Positions 6,000-11,513 of a DNA stretch of 11,513 bases are shown one piece after another. Below the pieces are notes generated by a model, which had not been told where the DNA came from, did no database searches, and saw only the letters and a program-made list of their open reading frames with translations. The stretch is taken from positions 1 to 11,513 of the forward strand of contig URMC01000056.1 in the NCBI GenBank assembly GCA_900548735.1, read 5' to 3'. Made by a program: the position numbers and the translations under genes. The stretch comes from an uncultured Eubacteriales bacterium (lineage in GTDB: Bacteria; Bacillota; Clostridia; Oscillospirales; CAG-272). Every line of letters begins with the position of its first letter. The first letter of the stretch is position 1.

Positions 6000-7016
6000 T
6001 TATTTCACCTCATCCAAAAAGTACGCTCTGGTATATGCCATGTTACCGCGGGCGTCTTTTACCGCAATGCGGAAATACGGGGTGGCGGCGCCGTCGCAAC
6101 TTTCGTCTGTCAACCATTTGGTCAGGTCAAATTCCGCGGCGGTGAGAAGCTCGCCCGGCGCGGCGTTTTTCTGTTGGTTGCGGCGCCGTTCGGTCACAAG
6201 CGCAACCGTTACCGCCTCGGAACAGGCGACGTGCAGGATGTTGTCCTCCAAATAAAGCTCTATAATTTCCGGCCCCGTGGTGGCGTAAAAATCGCCTTTT
6301 TCCAGCGCGTTCATAATGGTGCCGTATTCCAGTTTTTCTGCCTTGATCATCACGTACCCGCCAAAGCGGTCACAGGGTTTGTGTGCGTCATCCGTGGCAA
6401 CAGGGAACAGGCGCTCCCCTTTGCGGAGAAGATCTTCTAAGGGCTGTACCGTGTCTGGGTACCCCTCCAGGTCGCTTGCGGTATTGTAGATTTCAATCCC
6501 CCAAAGCCCCTTGAGATCTTTGTAATCCTCATAATTCTGCAACGACCAGACCGGGTGGTTCAGCGTGACGAGAAACCCCTCCTCGTTTGCTTTGCGGATA
6601 ATCTCATTCAGCCCGTCGGCGGAGTATTCCGCACGGTAGGAAAACCGTTTCATTTCCTCCGTGATGTACGCCTTGGCGTTGCCCCATACGGTTGCCGGGT
6701 TCAGGAGTGTGCAGGCGGTGTTGTTTTTGTCTTTGGCAAAAAAATTCAGATGTGCGGTGACCGTGCGCCCGCCTTTTTGCGGAAAGGGCTTGTTGATGGT
6801 CTTTTCAAAAGAGGTGATGGCAAGAAATTTGTCATCGCTCAATTCGTTGTGGGGGACCAGCACCTCGTGGTCGGTATAGGCAACGATGGAGTAGCCCTCG
6901 TCCATATATGCTTTTTTCACTTCCTCCGGCGTTCCCACCCCATCGGAAACCGTAGTGTGCATATGTAAATTTGCTTTGTAAAAGCGCCCGGTTTCGGGCA
7001 AAAGATGATGCTTCAT
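6000..7016 (-). CDS. PHP-domain metal-dependent phosphoesterase
   Basis: 338 residues, cytoplasmic (no signal peptide). PHP (polymerase and histidinol phosphatase) motifs that bind the metal ions are visible in order: NLHMHTTVSDG (H18, H20, D25), YTDHE (D49, H50), HLNFF (H89), LNHPVW (H154) and ATDDAHKP (D209, D210, H212). After the PHP fold, about residues 240-338 form a second, beta-rich segment starting GDFYATTGPEI, as in stand-alone PHP proteins that carry a C-terminal accessory region. The ATG at 7016 has AAAGGAGA (complement of 7021-7028) upstream and a consensus promoter beyond it. The substrate is not deducible; related proteins hydrolyse nucleoside phosphates or small phosphate esters. 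It is transcribed divergently from topB. Family assignment is firm, exact function open. Confidence 0.88.
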   Translation of the reverse strand: MKHHLLPETGRFYKANLHMHTTVSDGVGTPEEVKKAYMDEGYSIVAYTDHEVLVPHNELSDDKFLAITSFEKTINKPFPQKGGRTVTAHLNFFAKDKNNTACTLLNPATVWGNAKAYITEEMKRFSYRAEYSADGLNEIIRKANEEGFLVTLNHPVWSLQNYEDYKDLKGLWGIEIYNTASDLEGYPDTVQPLEDLLRKGERLFPVATDDAHKPCDRFGGYVMIKAEKLEYGTIMNALEKGDFYATTGPEIIELYLEDNILHVACSEAVTVALVTERRRNQQKNAAPGELLTAAEFDLTKWLTDESCDGAATPYFRIAVKDARGNMAYTRAYFLDEVK

Positions 7017-7050
7017 AAATTCTCCTTTCCGCGAAACGGACGTTGCGTTT

Positions 7051-7080
7051 ATTGTACCACGTACCCGCCCTTTTTGTCAA
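7051..7080 (-). promoter_or_regulatory. Promoter of the PHP phosphoesterase gene
   Basis: On the minus strand: perfect TTGACA (7080-7075), 18-bp spacer, TACAAT (7056-7051). The -35 box lies in the left arm of the inverted repeat 7076-7104 shared with the topB promoter. Confidence 0.85.
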
Positions 7081-7104
7081 TCGTTATCCGGTGGAACGAT
7101 TGAC
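7076..7104. repeat. Perfect inverted repeat spanning the -35 boxes of two divergent promoters
   Basis: GTCAATCGTT (7076-7085) and AACGATTGAC (7095-7104), 9-nt spacer. Five bases of each arm are shared -35 sequence, but the symmetry continues another five bases inward, beyond what the -35 boxes require. Arms centred 19 bp apart would suit a dimeric regulator controlling both genes; no regulator is identified. Confidence 0.75.
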
Positions 7105-7128
7105 TTTTCGGCGGAAGTATGATATACT
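7100..7128 (+). promoter_or_regulatory. Promoter of topB
   Basis: TTGACT (-35, 7100-7105), 17-bp spacer, TATACT (-10, 7123-7128) with TG one base before it (7120-7121), an extended -10. A strong ribosome binding site GGGGAGGGGAG (7148-7158) and the TTG start at 7162 follow. Confidence 0.87.
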
Positions 7129-7161
7129 CTAAAAGTAAAAAATTTCCGGGGAGGGGAGCAC

Positions 7162-9096
7162 TTGATTTTAATTATTGCCGAAAAACCGAGCCTCGCCCGG
7201 AACATCGCTGCGGGTATCGGTCAGATGGCGCGGCGTGACGGATATCTGGAGGGGAACGGGTTTCTCATCACCTGGGCGTTCGGGCATTTGTTTTCGCTTG
7301 CCGACATTGAAACTTATCAGGGTAAAAACACCGACACCCCCACCCGCTGGACGATGGAGGGGCTGCCTTGCATTCCGGAGCATTTCACATTTGAACTGCG
7401 CCGTGACCGGGATAAAAAACAACAGGACGCCGGCGTAATCAAGCAGTTTCGCACCATTGAGGCGCTTTGCAACCGCCCGGATGTGGATACCGTGGTCAAC
7501 GCGGGGGACGCAGATAGAGAGGGTGAGATCATTGTGCGCATCTGCGTTCAGCACGCTCTGAAAAGCGAAAAGTCTTTCAAGCGGCTGTGGCTGCCCGATC
7601 AGACCCCGCAGACCGTGGCGGATGCCTTGCGTGACCTCAAAGACGAAACCGAATACGAAAATCTTGCCAACGAGGGCTTTGCACGCACGTATATCGACTG
7701 GCTGTACGGCGTGAATCTGACGCGCTATGCCACCCTCAAATGCGGGTCACTGCTTCGCGTAGGGCGGGTGATTGTGCCGATTGTGCGGGCGATTTATGAC
7801 CGTGACCTTGCCATCCGCAACTTCGTGCCGGGCAAATATTTGGCGCTGATCAGCAGTGAGCCGACCAAAGGCGAGACCGTGGAACTGACCAGCAAACAGA
7901 AGTTTGACGAAAAGGACCGCGAAAAGGCGGAAGCCCTTTGCAAAAAATACAACGAAACCGGCGCCACCGTGACCGCCGTGAAGCGGAAAAAGGACGAGTT
8001 GTACCCCGGCAAACTCTATTCGCTTTCCAAGTTGCAGAACGTGCTGGGCAAAAAATACAAAATGTCGATGGCGGAAAGCCTTGAAATCATTCAGGGGCTT
8101 TACGAGCGGGGGTATCTCACCTACCCGCGTACCAACTCGGAGTATCTTGCCAGCGCCGAAAAGGACAAAATACGCAAAATCATCGCCGAGGTGGGCAAAA
8201 TCGGGTATCCGGTGCGTTTCAAGGATTCCAAAAAGATCTTTGACGACAGCAAAATCGAGTCTCACTCCGCGCTCACGCCGACGTATAAGATCCCGAAAAA
8301 GGGCGACCTTTCGGAAAAAGAAAACAAGGTCTATGCCACCGTGTTCCGCCGCTTTGTGGCGGTGTTCTGTGCGGAGCCGTGCCTTGCGGAGAAAACCGAG
8401 ATTACCATCGCCGTGGGGGATCTGGAAGAGTTTACCCTCAAAGGGCTGGTGATTACCGAGCGCGGCTGGATGAAATATGACGACGCCGCACAAAAGGACA
8501 AAGTTTTGCCGCGCCTTTCCAAAGGGGATGCGGTCAATATCGCTTTCGCCCCGCACGAAAAGGAGACCACCCCGCCCAAGCACTATACCATTGAAACACT
8601 GAACAATTACTTAAAAAATCCGTTCCGCGAGGAAAAAGCCGCCGCGGAGGACGCGGTGGGGAGCGATGACGCCGAGGAATACAAGGCGATTTTCGAGGGG
8701 CTGGAGCTGGGTACCGAGGCGACCCGCACCGGGATTATCGACAACGCGCGCAAAAGCGGCTATATTGCCCTCAATAAAGACGTTTATACCATCCTGCCCG
8801 GCGGGGAGTACCTGATCGAGTCACTGGAGCGTTTGCAGATCCGGATGGACAAATTCCGCACCAGCGAGATGGGTAAGGCGCTCAAAAAGGTCTTTCACGG
8901 CGAGATGAGCGTGGAGGAAAGCGTAGCGCTTGCCGCGGCGGACGTGCGGGAAGTATTTGCCGCCAAGGGAGGCAGTATCGAGGAGGACGCAGACATCGGG
9001 CTGTACGGCGAGACCGTTGGAAATTGCCCGCTCTGCGGCAAACCCGTGGTGCGCGGAAAATTCAGTTACGGCTGCTCCGGCTACAAGGAGGGGTGA
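7162..9096 (+). CDS. topB: DNA topoisomerase III (type IA), C-terminally truncated by deletion/frameshift
   Basis: 644 residues. Type IA topoisomerases cut one DNA strand through a tyrosine and relax or decatenate DNA. Seen: Toprim start LIIAEKPSLARNIA (3-16) and metal site NAGDADREGEI (113-123); active-site segment GYLTYPRTNSEYL (317-329) with catalytic Tyr321; LGTEATRTGIIDNARKSGYI (516-535); and the beginning of the C-terminal zinc ribbon, CPLC (622-625) and C638. The usual family ending, a fourth Cys after KEG and then about 60 residues, is not in frame: the protein stops right after GYKEG. The remaining C-terminal sequence resumes in the -1 frame at 9097-9239. The start is TTG at 7162, supported by the strong ribosome binding site 4 nt upstream and by the family N-terminus (MILIIAEKPS). 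The catalytic core is intact, so activity may survive; DNA binding through the zinc domain is probably impaired. Confidence 0.92.
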   Translation: MILIIAEKPSLARNIAAGIGQMARRDGYLEGNGFLITWAFGHLFSLADIETYQGKNTDTPTRWTMEGLPCIPEHFTFELRRDRDKKQQDAGVIKQFRTIEALCNRPDVDTVVNAGDADREGEIIVRICVQHALKSEKSFKRLWLPDQTPQTVADALRDLKDETEYENLANEGFARTYIDWLYGVNLTRYATLKCGSLLRVGRVIVPIVRAIYDRDLAIRNFVPGKYLALISSEPTKGETVELTSKQKFDEKDREKAEALCKKYNETGATVTAVKRKKDELYPGKLYSLSKLQNVLGKKYKMSMAESLEIIQGLYERGYLTYPRTNSEYLASAEKDKIRKIIAEVGKIGYPVRFKDSKKIFDDSKIESHSALTPTYKIPKKGDLSEKENKVYATVFRRFVAVFCAEPCLAEKTEITIAVGDLEEFTLKGLVITERGWMKYDDAAQKDKVLPRLSKGDAVNIAFAPHEKETTPPKHYTIETLNNYLKNPFREEKAAAEDAVGSDDAEEYKAIFEGLELGTEATRTGIIDNARKSGYIALNKDVYTILPGGEYLIESLERLQIRMDKFRTSEMGKALKKVFHGEMSVEESVALAAADVREVFAAKGGSIEEDADIGLYGETVGNCPLCGKPVVRGKFSYGCSGYKEG

Positions 9097-9239
9097 TCTC
9101 CGCGGAAAATATGAAACTGTTGCTCACCGCCGGCAAAACTTCCAAAATCAAGGGTTTTGTTTCCAAAAAGACCGGGAAACCGTTTGACGCGGCATTGCGG
9201 CTGGAAAACGGCAAAGCCGTATTTGATTTTTCAGACTGA
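9097..9239 (+). pseudogene. Detached C-terminal remnant of topB in the -1 frame
   Basis: Read from 9096 in the other frame, the sequence gives VISAENMKLLLTAGKTSKIK, then GFVSKKTGKPFDAALRLENG and KAVFDFSD before a stop. This matches the normal end of topoisomerase III proteins (of the form ENVKxLLxxGKTxxIKGFxSKKTGKxFDAxLxLxdGKxxFxF). Between GYKEG and this segment the family usually has about 12-13 residues (Cys, aromatic or aliphatic positions, GK), so a loss of about 35-41 nt that is not a multiple of three is inferred. An in-frame ATG at 9114 exists but has only a weak ribosome binding site. The MBL gene begins 22 nt later. Confidence 0.82.
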
Positions 9240-9261
9240 TGTCACCGAAAGGAACCAAAAT

Positions 9262-10134
9262 ATGCAGAATTTACTGATTCAGTATTCGACAATCGCTTCG
9301 AGAAATACCGACCCTTTCCGCTGGCAGGCGGCGGGTATGGGCTATGCCATCCGCTCGCAAAAGGGGCGCTTTGTGGTGTATGACGGCGGGTTTACCTCAG
9401 ATGCGGAGCCGCTGATCTCTCTCCTGGAAGCGCATTCCGATGGGGTACCGGAGGTTGACCTCTGGATCATCACCCACCCGCATTGCGACCATTACGGCGC
9501 GGCGCTGGAAGTCTCCTCCCGCGAGGATTTGCGGGCAAGGGTAAAGGTCAATCGCGTGCTGTTTTGCCTGCCGCCGGACTCCTTTGCCGTGGAAAAGCAG
9601 AACATCGGCAATCGCGATTTGCCCAACGTGCGCGCGGTTGCGGAAAATCTCGGCGTGCCCGCCTATCACGCCGCGGCAGGGGATTGCTATTTCACCGATG
9701 ACGTAAAAACCGAGGTCTTGCTGACCTGTGAGGATCTGACCGACCCGTCGGACGCCAACGAGTGCTCGATGATTACCCGCGTCAGCGCGGCAGGGCAGAC
9801 CATCCTGTTCCTCGGGGACGCATATTCGCTTCCGTGCCGTCAGCTGGCGGCAAAAATGGGTGCGGCGCTGAAAAGCGACTTCTGCCAGTTGGCGCACCAT
9901 GCGCTCAACGGCGGCGCTGTTGAACTGTACCGGCTGGTCAAACCGCAGGTGGCGCTGTTGCCGATGGCTTTCCCCGCATACGAGGATATGCGTTTCGGGC
10001 CTCACAAGCACAAAAGCGGCACCAGGCACAACCGGTTTGTGATGGAGACCATGCCGGAGGACTGCCAGTGGATTTCCGCCGCGGGCGACCGTGTGGTGCC
10101 CCTGCCTTACGATTTTACCGTTTGGGGGCGGTGA
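9262..10134 (+). CDS. Metallo-beta-lactamase fold hydrolase, function unknown
   Basis: 290 residues, no signal peptide. The MBL metal site is visible: THPHCDHYG (H72, H74, D76, H77), then FLGDA (D186) and AHHALNGG (H212/H213). The order and the GDA and AHHALNGG forms are like the MBL domains of ComEC-type and related nucleic acid or small-molecule hydrolases, but the membrane part of ComEC is absent. The ATG at 9262 is preceded by AAAGGAA (9248-9254); an in-frame start at 9157 would lie inside the topB remnant and is rejected. It starts 22 nt after the topB tail and no promoter is seen in between, so it is probably co-transcribed with topB. Substrate unknown. Confidence 0.82.
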   Translation: MQNLLIQYSTIASRNTDPFRWQAAGMGYAIRSQKGRFVVYDGGFTSDAEPLISLLEAHSDGVPEVDLWIITHPHCDHYGAALEVSSREDLRARVKVNRVLFCLPPDSFAVEKQNIGNRDLPNVRAVAENLGVPAYHAAAGDCYFTDDVKTEVLLTCEDLTDPSDANECSMITRVSAAGQTILFLGDAYSLPCRQLAAKMGAALKSDFCQLAHHALNGGAVELYRLVKPQVALLPMAFPAYEDMRFGPHKHKSGTRHNRFVMETMPEDCQWISAAGDRVVPLPYDFTVWGR

Positions 10135-10150
10135 TTCGCACAATATTCTC

Positions 10151-10178
10151 TTGACATTTTTTCACAAGGGTGTATAAT
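10151..10178 (+). promoter_or_regulatory. Promoter of the SDR gene
   Basis: Perfect TTGACA (10151-10156), 16-bp spacer, perfect TATAAT (10173-10178) preceded by GTG. Ribosome binding site AAAAGAGG (10195-10202) and ATG at 10211 follow. It lies 16 nt after the MBL stop codon. Confidence 0.9.
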
Positions 10179-10210
10179 AATTTTATCAATACTGAAAAGA
10201 GGTATTCAAC

Positions 10211-11014
10211 ATGGAATCTTGGCTGAATCTGGAAGGGAAATCCATCATTGTTACCGGCGCGGCGTCCGGCATCGGCTTTGCCACGGCAAAGGAATTGCTG
10301 AATGACGGCGCAAACGTGACGGTTTGCGATCTTGCCGAAACCGCCCCCGACTTTGGGGAAACGGCTGGCAAACTGCTGTATGTCCGCACGGACGTGACCA
10401 AAAAAGAAAGCGTGGACGCCATGGTGGCAAAGGTTGTGGAGACCTTTGGCGGTATTGACGCGATTGTCAACAACGCGGGTATCAATATTCCTCGCCTGTT
10501 GGTAGATGAAGGCAATCAGTATGAACTGGACGAGGCAGTGTTTGACAAGGTGATGAACGTCAACGTGAAGGGCTTGTTCTTCTGCTCTCAGGCGGCGGCG
10601 CGCGTGATGGTGAAAGCCGGGCACGGCGTGATTATCAATATGTCCTCCGAGTGCGGTTTGGAGGGCTCGGAAGGGCAGAGCGTTTACGCCGCCAGCAAGA
10701 GCGCAGTCAACGCCTTTACCCGCTCCTGGGCAAAGGAACTCGGCAAAAAGAACATCCGCGTGGTCGGCGTTGCCCCCGGGATTCTGGAAGCAACCGGGCT
10801 TCGCACCATTTCTTATGAGACCGCGCTGGCGTACACCCGCGGGATCACGGTGGATCAGTTGCGCGCCGGGTACAACAAAACCGGTACCACGCCGCTTGGC
10901 AGGTCCGGCAAACTCTCCGAGGTGGCAAACCTGGTGGCGTTCCTTGCCTCCGACCGCGCTTCTTACATCCATGGCGTAACCATCAACGTCGCCGGCGGCA
11001 AAACCCGCGGCTAA
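10211..11014 (+). CDS. srlD: Short-chain dehydrogenase, sorbitol-6-phosphate 2-dehydrogenase type
   Basis: 267 residues, cytoplasmic. Classical SDR features: TGAASGIG (15-22) for the dinucleotide, Asp40 at the end of the second beta strand (favours NAD over NADP), NNAG (87-90), and the catalytic Ser146, Tyr159 and Lys163 (NMSSECG and YAASK). The C-terminal region (ALAYTRGITVDQLRAGYNK, PLGRSGKLSEVANLVAFLAS, and the ending GVTINVAGGKTRG) resembles bacterial sorbitol-6-phosphate dehydrogenases (SrlD/SorF), which convert sorbitol 6-phosphate to fructose 6-phosphate with NAD. No phosphotransferase or sorbitol operon genes are adjacent: the gene has its own promoter and terminator and stands alone. 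The substrate is therefore a family-based guess; the SDR fold is certain. Confidence 0.85.
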   Translation: MESWLNLEGKSIIVTGAASGIGFATAKELLNDGANVTVCDLAETAPDFGETAGKLLYVRTDVTKKESVDAMVAKVVETFGGIDAIVNNAGINIPRLLVDEGNQYELDEAVFDKVMNVNVKGLFFCSQAAARVMVKAGHGVIINMSSECGLEGSEGQSVYAASKSAVNAFTRSWAKELGKKNIRVVGVAPGILEATGLRTISYETALAYTRGITVDQLRAGYNKTGTTPLGRSGKLSEVANLVAFLASDRASYIHGVTINVAGGKTRG

Positions 11015-11027
11015 GACGTGAAAACCC

Positions 11028-11074
11028 AAAGGGGCTGTTAAAAATTCATTTGAGTTTTTAACAGCCCCTTTTTT
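11028..11074 (+). terminator. Rho-independent terminator of the SDR gene
   Basis: Perfect 17-bp stem AAAGGGGCTGTTAAAAA (11028-11044) with 11055-11071, 10-nt loop, T-run 11069-11074. It begins 14 nt after the SDR stop codon. Confidence 0.94.
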
Positions 11075-11148
11075 CTTTCGCAAAGGTTACCGGGCGTTCC
11101 TGCACCCGACAGAAATCGACAGCATATGATGCCACTGAGGTGATTTTT

Positions 11149-11513
11149 TTGAATGTGGTATGCATGGCGCTGATCGCCACCCTGTGTACATGGGCAGTTA
11201 CGGCACTGGGGGCGGCAACCGTGGTGTTTGTTAAAAATCCGAATGAAAAAATGATGAATCTGTGCCTCGGCTTTGCCGCGGGCGTAATGATTGCCGCCAG
11301 CTTCTGGTCGCTTTTGCAACCCGCCATTGAGCGGGCGGAAGAGTATCTTACAACCCCCTCGTGGTTTGTGGCAACTTCCGGTTTTTTGCTGGGGGCGCTG
11401 TTTCTTTGGGGGTCGGATAAGGTGGTCACCCGTTCCCGCCGACGGGTGGAACTTGCGGAGAGCGGGAGAGGAGAACGCTTCAGCCGGATTGTGATGCTGG
11501 TGCTCTCCATCAC
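11149..11513 (+). CDS. ZIP-family divalent metal transporter, 3' partial
   Basis: 121 visible residues; the gene runs off the window. ZIP proteins import zinc, iron or related divalent cations across the membrane. Visible are a first membrane helix (about 5-28: MALIATLCTWAVTALGAATV), the characteristic second segment LGFAAGVMIAASFWSLLQPAIE (about 40-61), a third helix (about 72-90: WFVATSGFLLGALFLW), a basic loop with KVVTRSRRR, and the start of another helix (IVMLVLSI). The TTG at 11149 is preferred because of GAGGTGA (11137-11143) at 5-nt spacing; an in-frame ATG at 11164 is the alternative. No convincing promoter is seen in 11075-11148. Confidence 0.87.
   Translation, partial: MNVVCMALIATLCTWAVTALGAATVVFVKNPNEKMMNLCLGFAAGVMIAASFWSLLQPAIERAEEYLTTPSWFVATSGFLLGALFLWGSDKVVTRSRRRVELAESGRGERFSRIVMLVLSI

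Noticed and set aside
7747..8583. 278-codon open frame on the minus strand inside topB
   Set aside because: Antisense shadow of the topoisomerase core; no ribosome binding site or recognisable domain.
10115..11083. 322-codon minus-strand frame over the SDR gene, with similar frames at 9397-10143 and 11058-11513
   Set aside because: They cover genes with clear catalytic or membrane motifs and have no domain signal of their own.
11075..11148. Metal-responsive riboswitch or promoter upstream of the ZIP gene
   Set aside because: No known riboswitch core or acceptable -35/-10 pair could be recognised in these 74 bases.

Overview
The window looks like a chromosomal segment of an anaerobic, fermentative member of the Bacillota, most likely an uncultured gut-type Clostridia. 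The reasons are a HydB/HydA pair of the electron-bifurcating [FeFe] hydrogenase type, Gram-positive style promoters (TTGACA and TATAAT boxes, extended -10 elements), strong GGAGG-type ribosome binding sites, repeated use of TTG start codons, and a one-piece tmRNA with the tag ANDNNVALAA. This placement is an inference from gene content; no species can be named.

Layout. (1) Bases 1-3395 hold the end of a hydrogenase operon: hydB (5' end outside the window), hydA and a strong terminator. HydA keeps all its electron-relay clusters and motifs L1 and L2, but the segment that carries L3 is missing in frame, so two of the four cysteine ligands of the H-cluster are absent. (2) Bases 3431-5211 hold a three-gene operon with its own promoter: an XRE-type regulator, a small lipoprotein with a Cys/His-rich tail, and smpB, joined by 4-nt ATGA overlaps. 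(3) Bases 5221-5628 hold ssrA (tmRNA), the partner of SmpB, with a consensus promoter. Immediately downstream, the last 21 nt of the tmRNA and the following A-tract occur again 142 bp further on, with a foldable inverted-repeat segment between the copies and a terminator after each copy. (4) Bases 5808-5999 are AT-rich and show no gene. (5) A PHP-domain phosphoesterase (minus strand) and topB (plus strand) diverge from a 145-bp region whose two -35 boxes lie in the arms of a perfect 10-bp inverted repeat. topB is broken near its 3' end: the protein stops just before the expected fourth zinc cysteine, and the rest of the C-terminal domain continues in another frame. (6) A metallo-beta-lactamase fold protein follows topB closely. 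(7) A short-chain dehydrogenase of the sorbitol-6-phosphate dehydrogenase type has its own promoter and terminator. (8) The window ends inside a ZIP-family metal transporter.

Functional links visible here are HydB with HydA (NADH/ferredoxin/H2 electron transfer) and SmpB with tmRNA (ribosome rescue). No complete defence system, CRISPR array, integrase or transposase is seen. The points that most deserve attention are the HydA lacking L3, the duplicated tmRNA 3' end with the structured element, the broken topB, and the symmetric divergent promoter.
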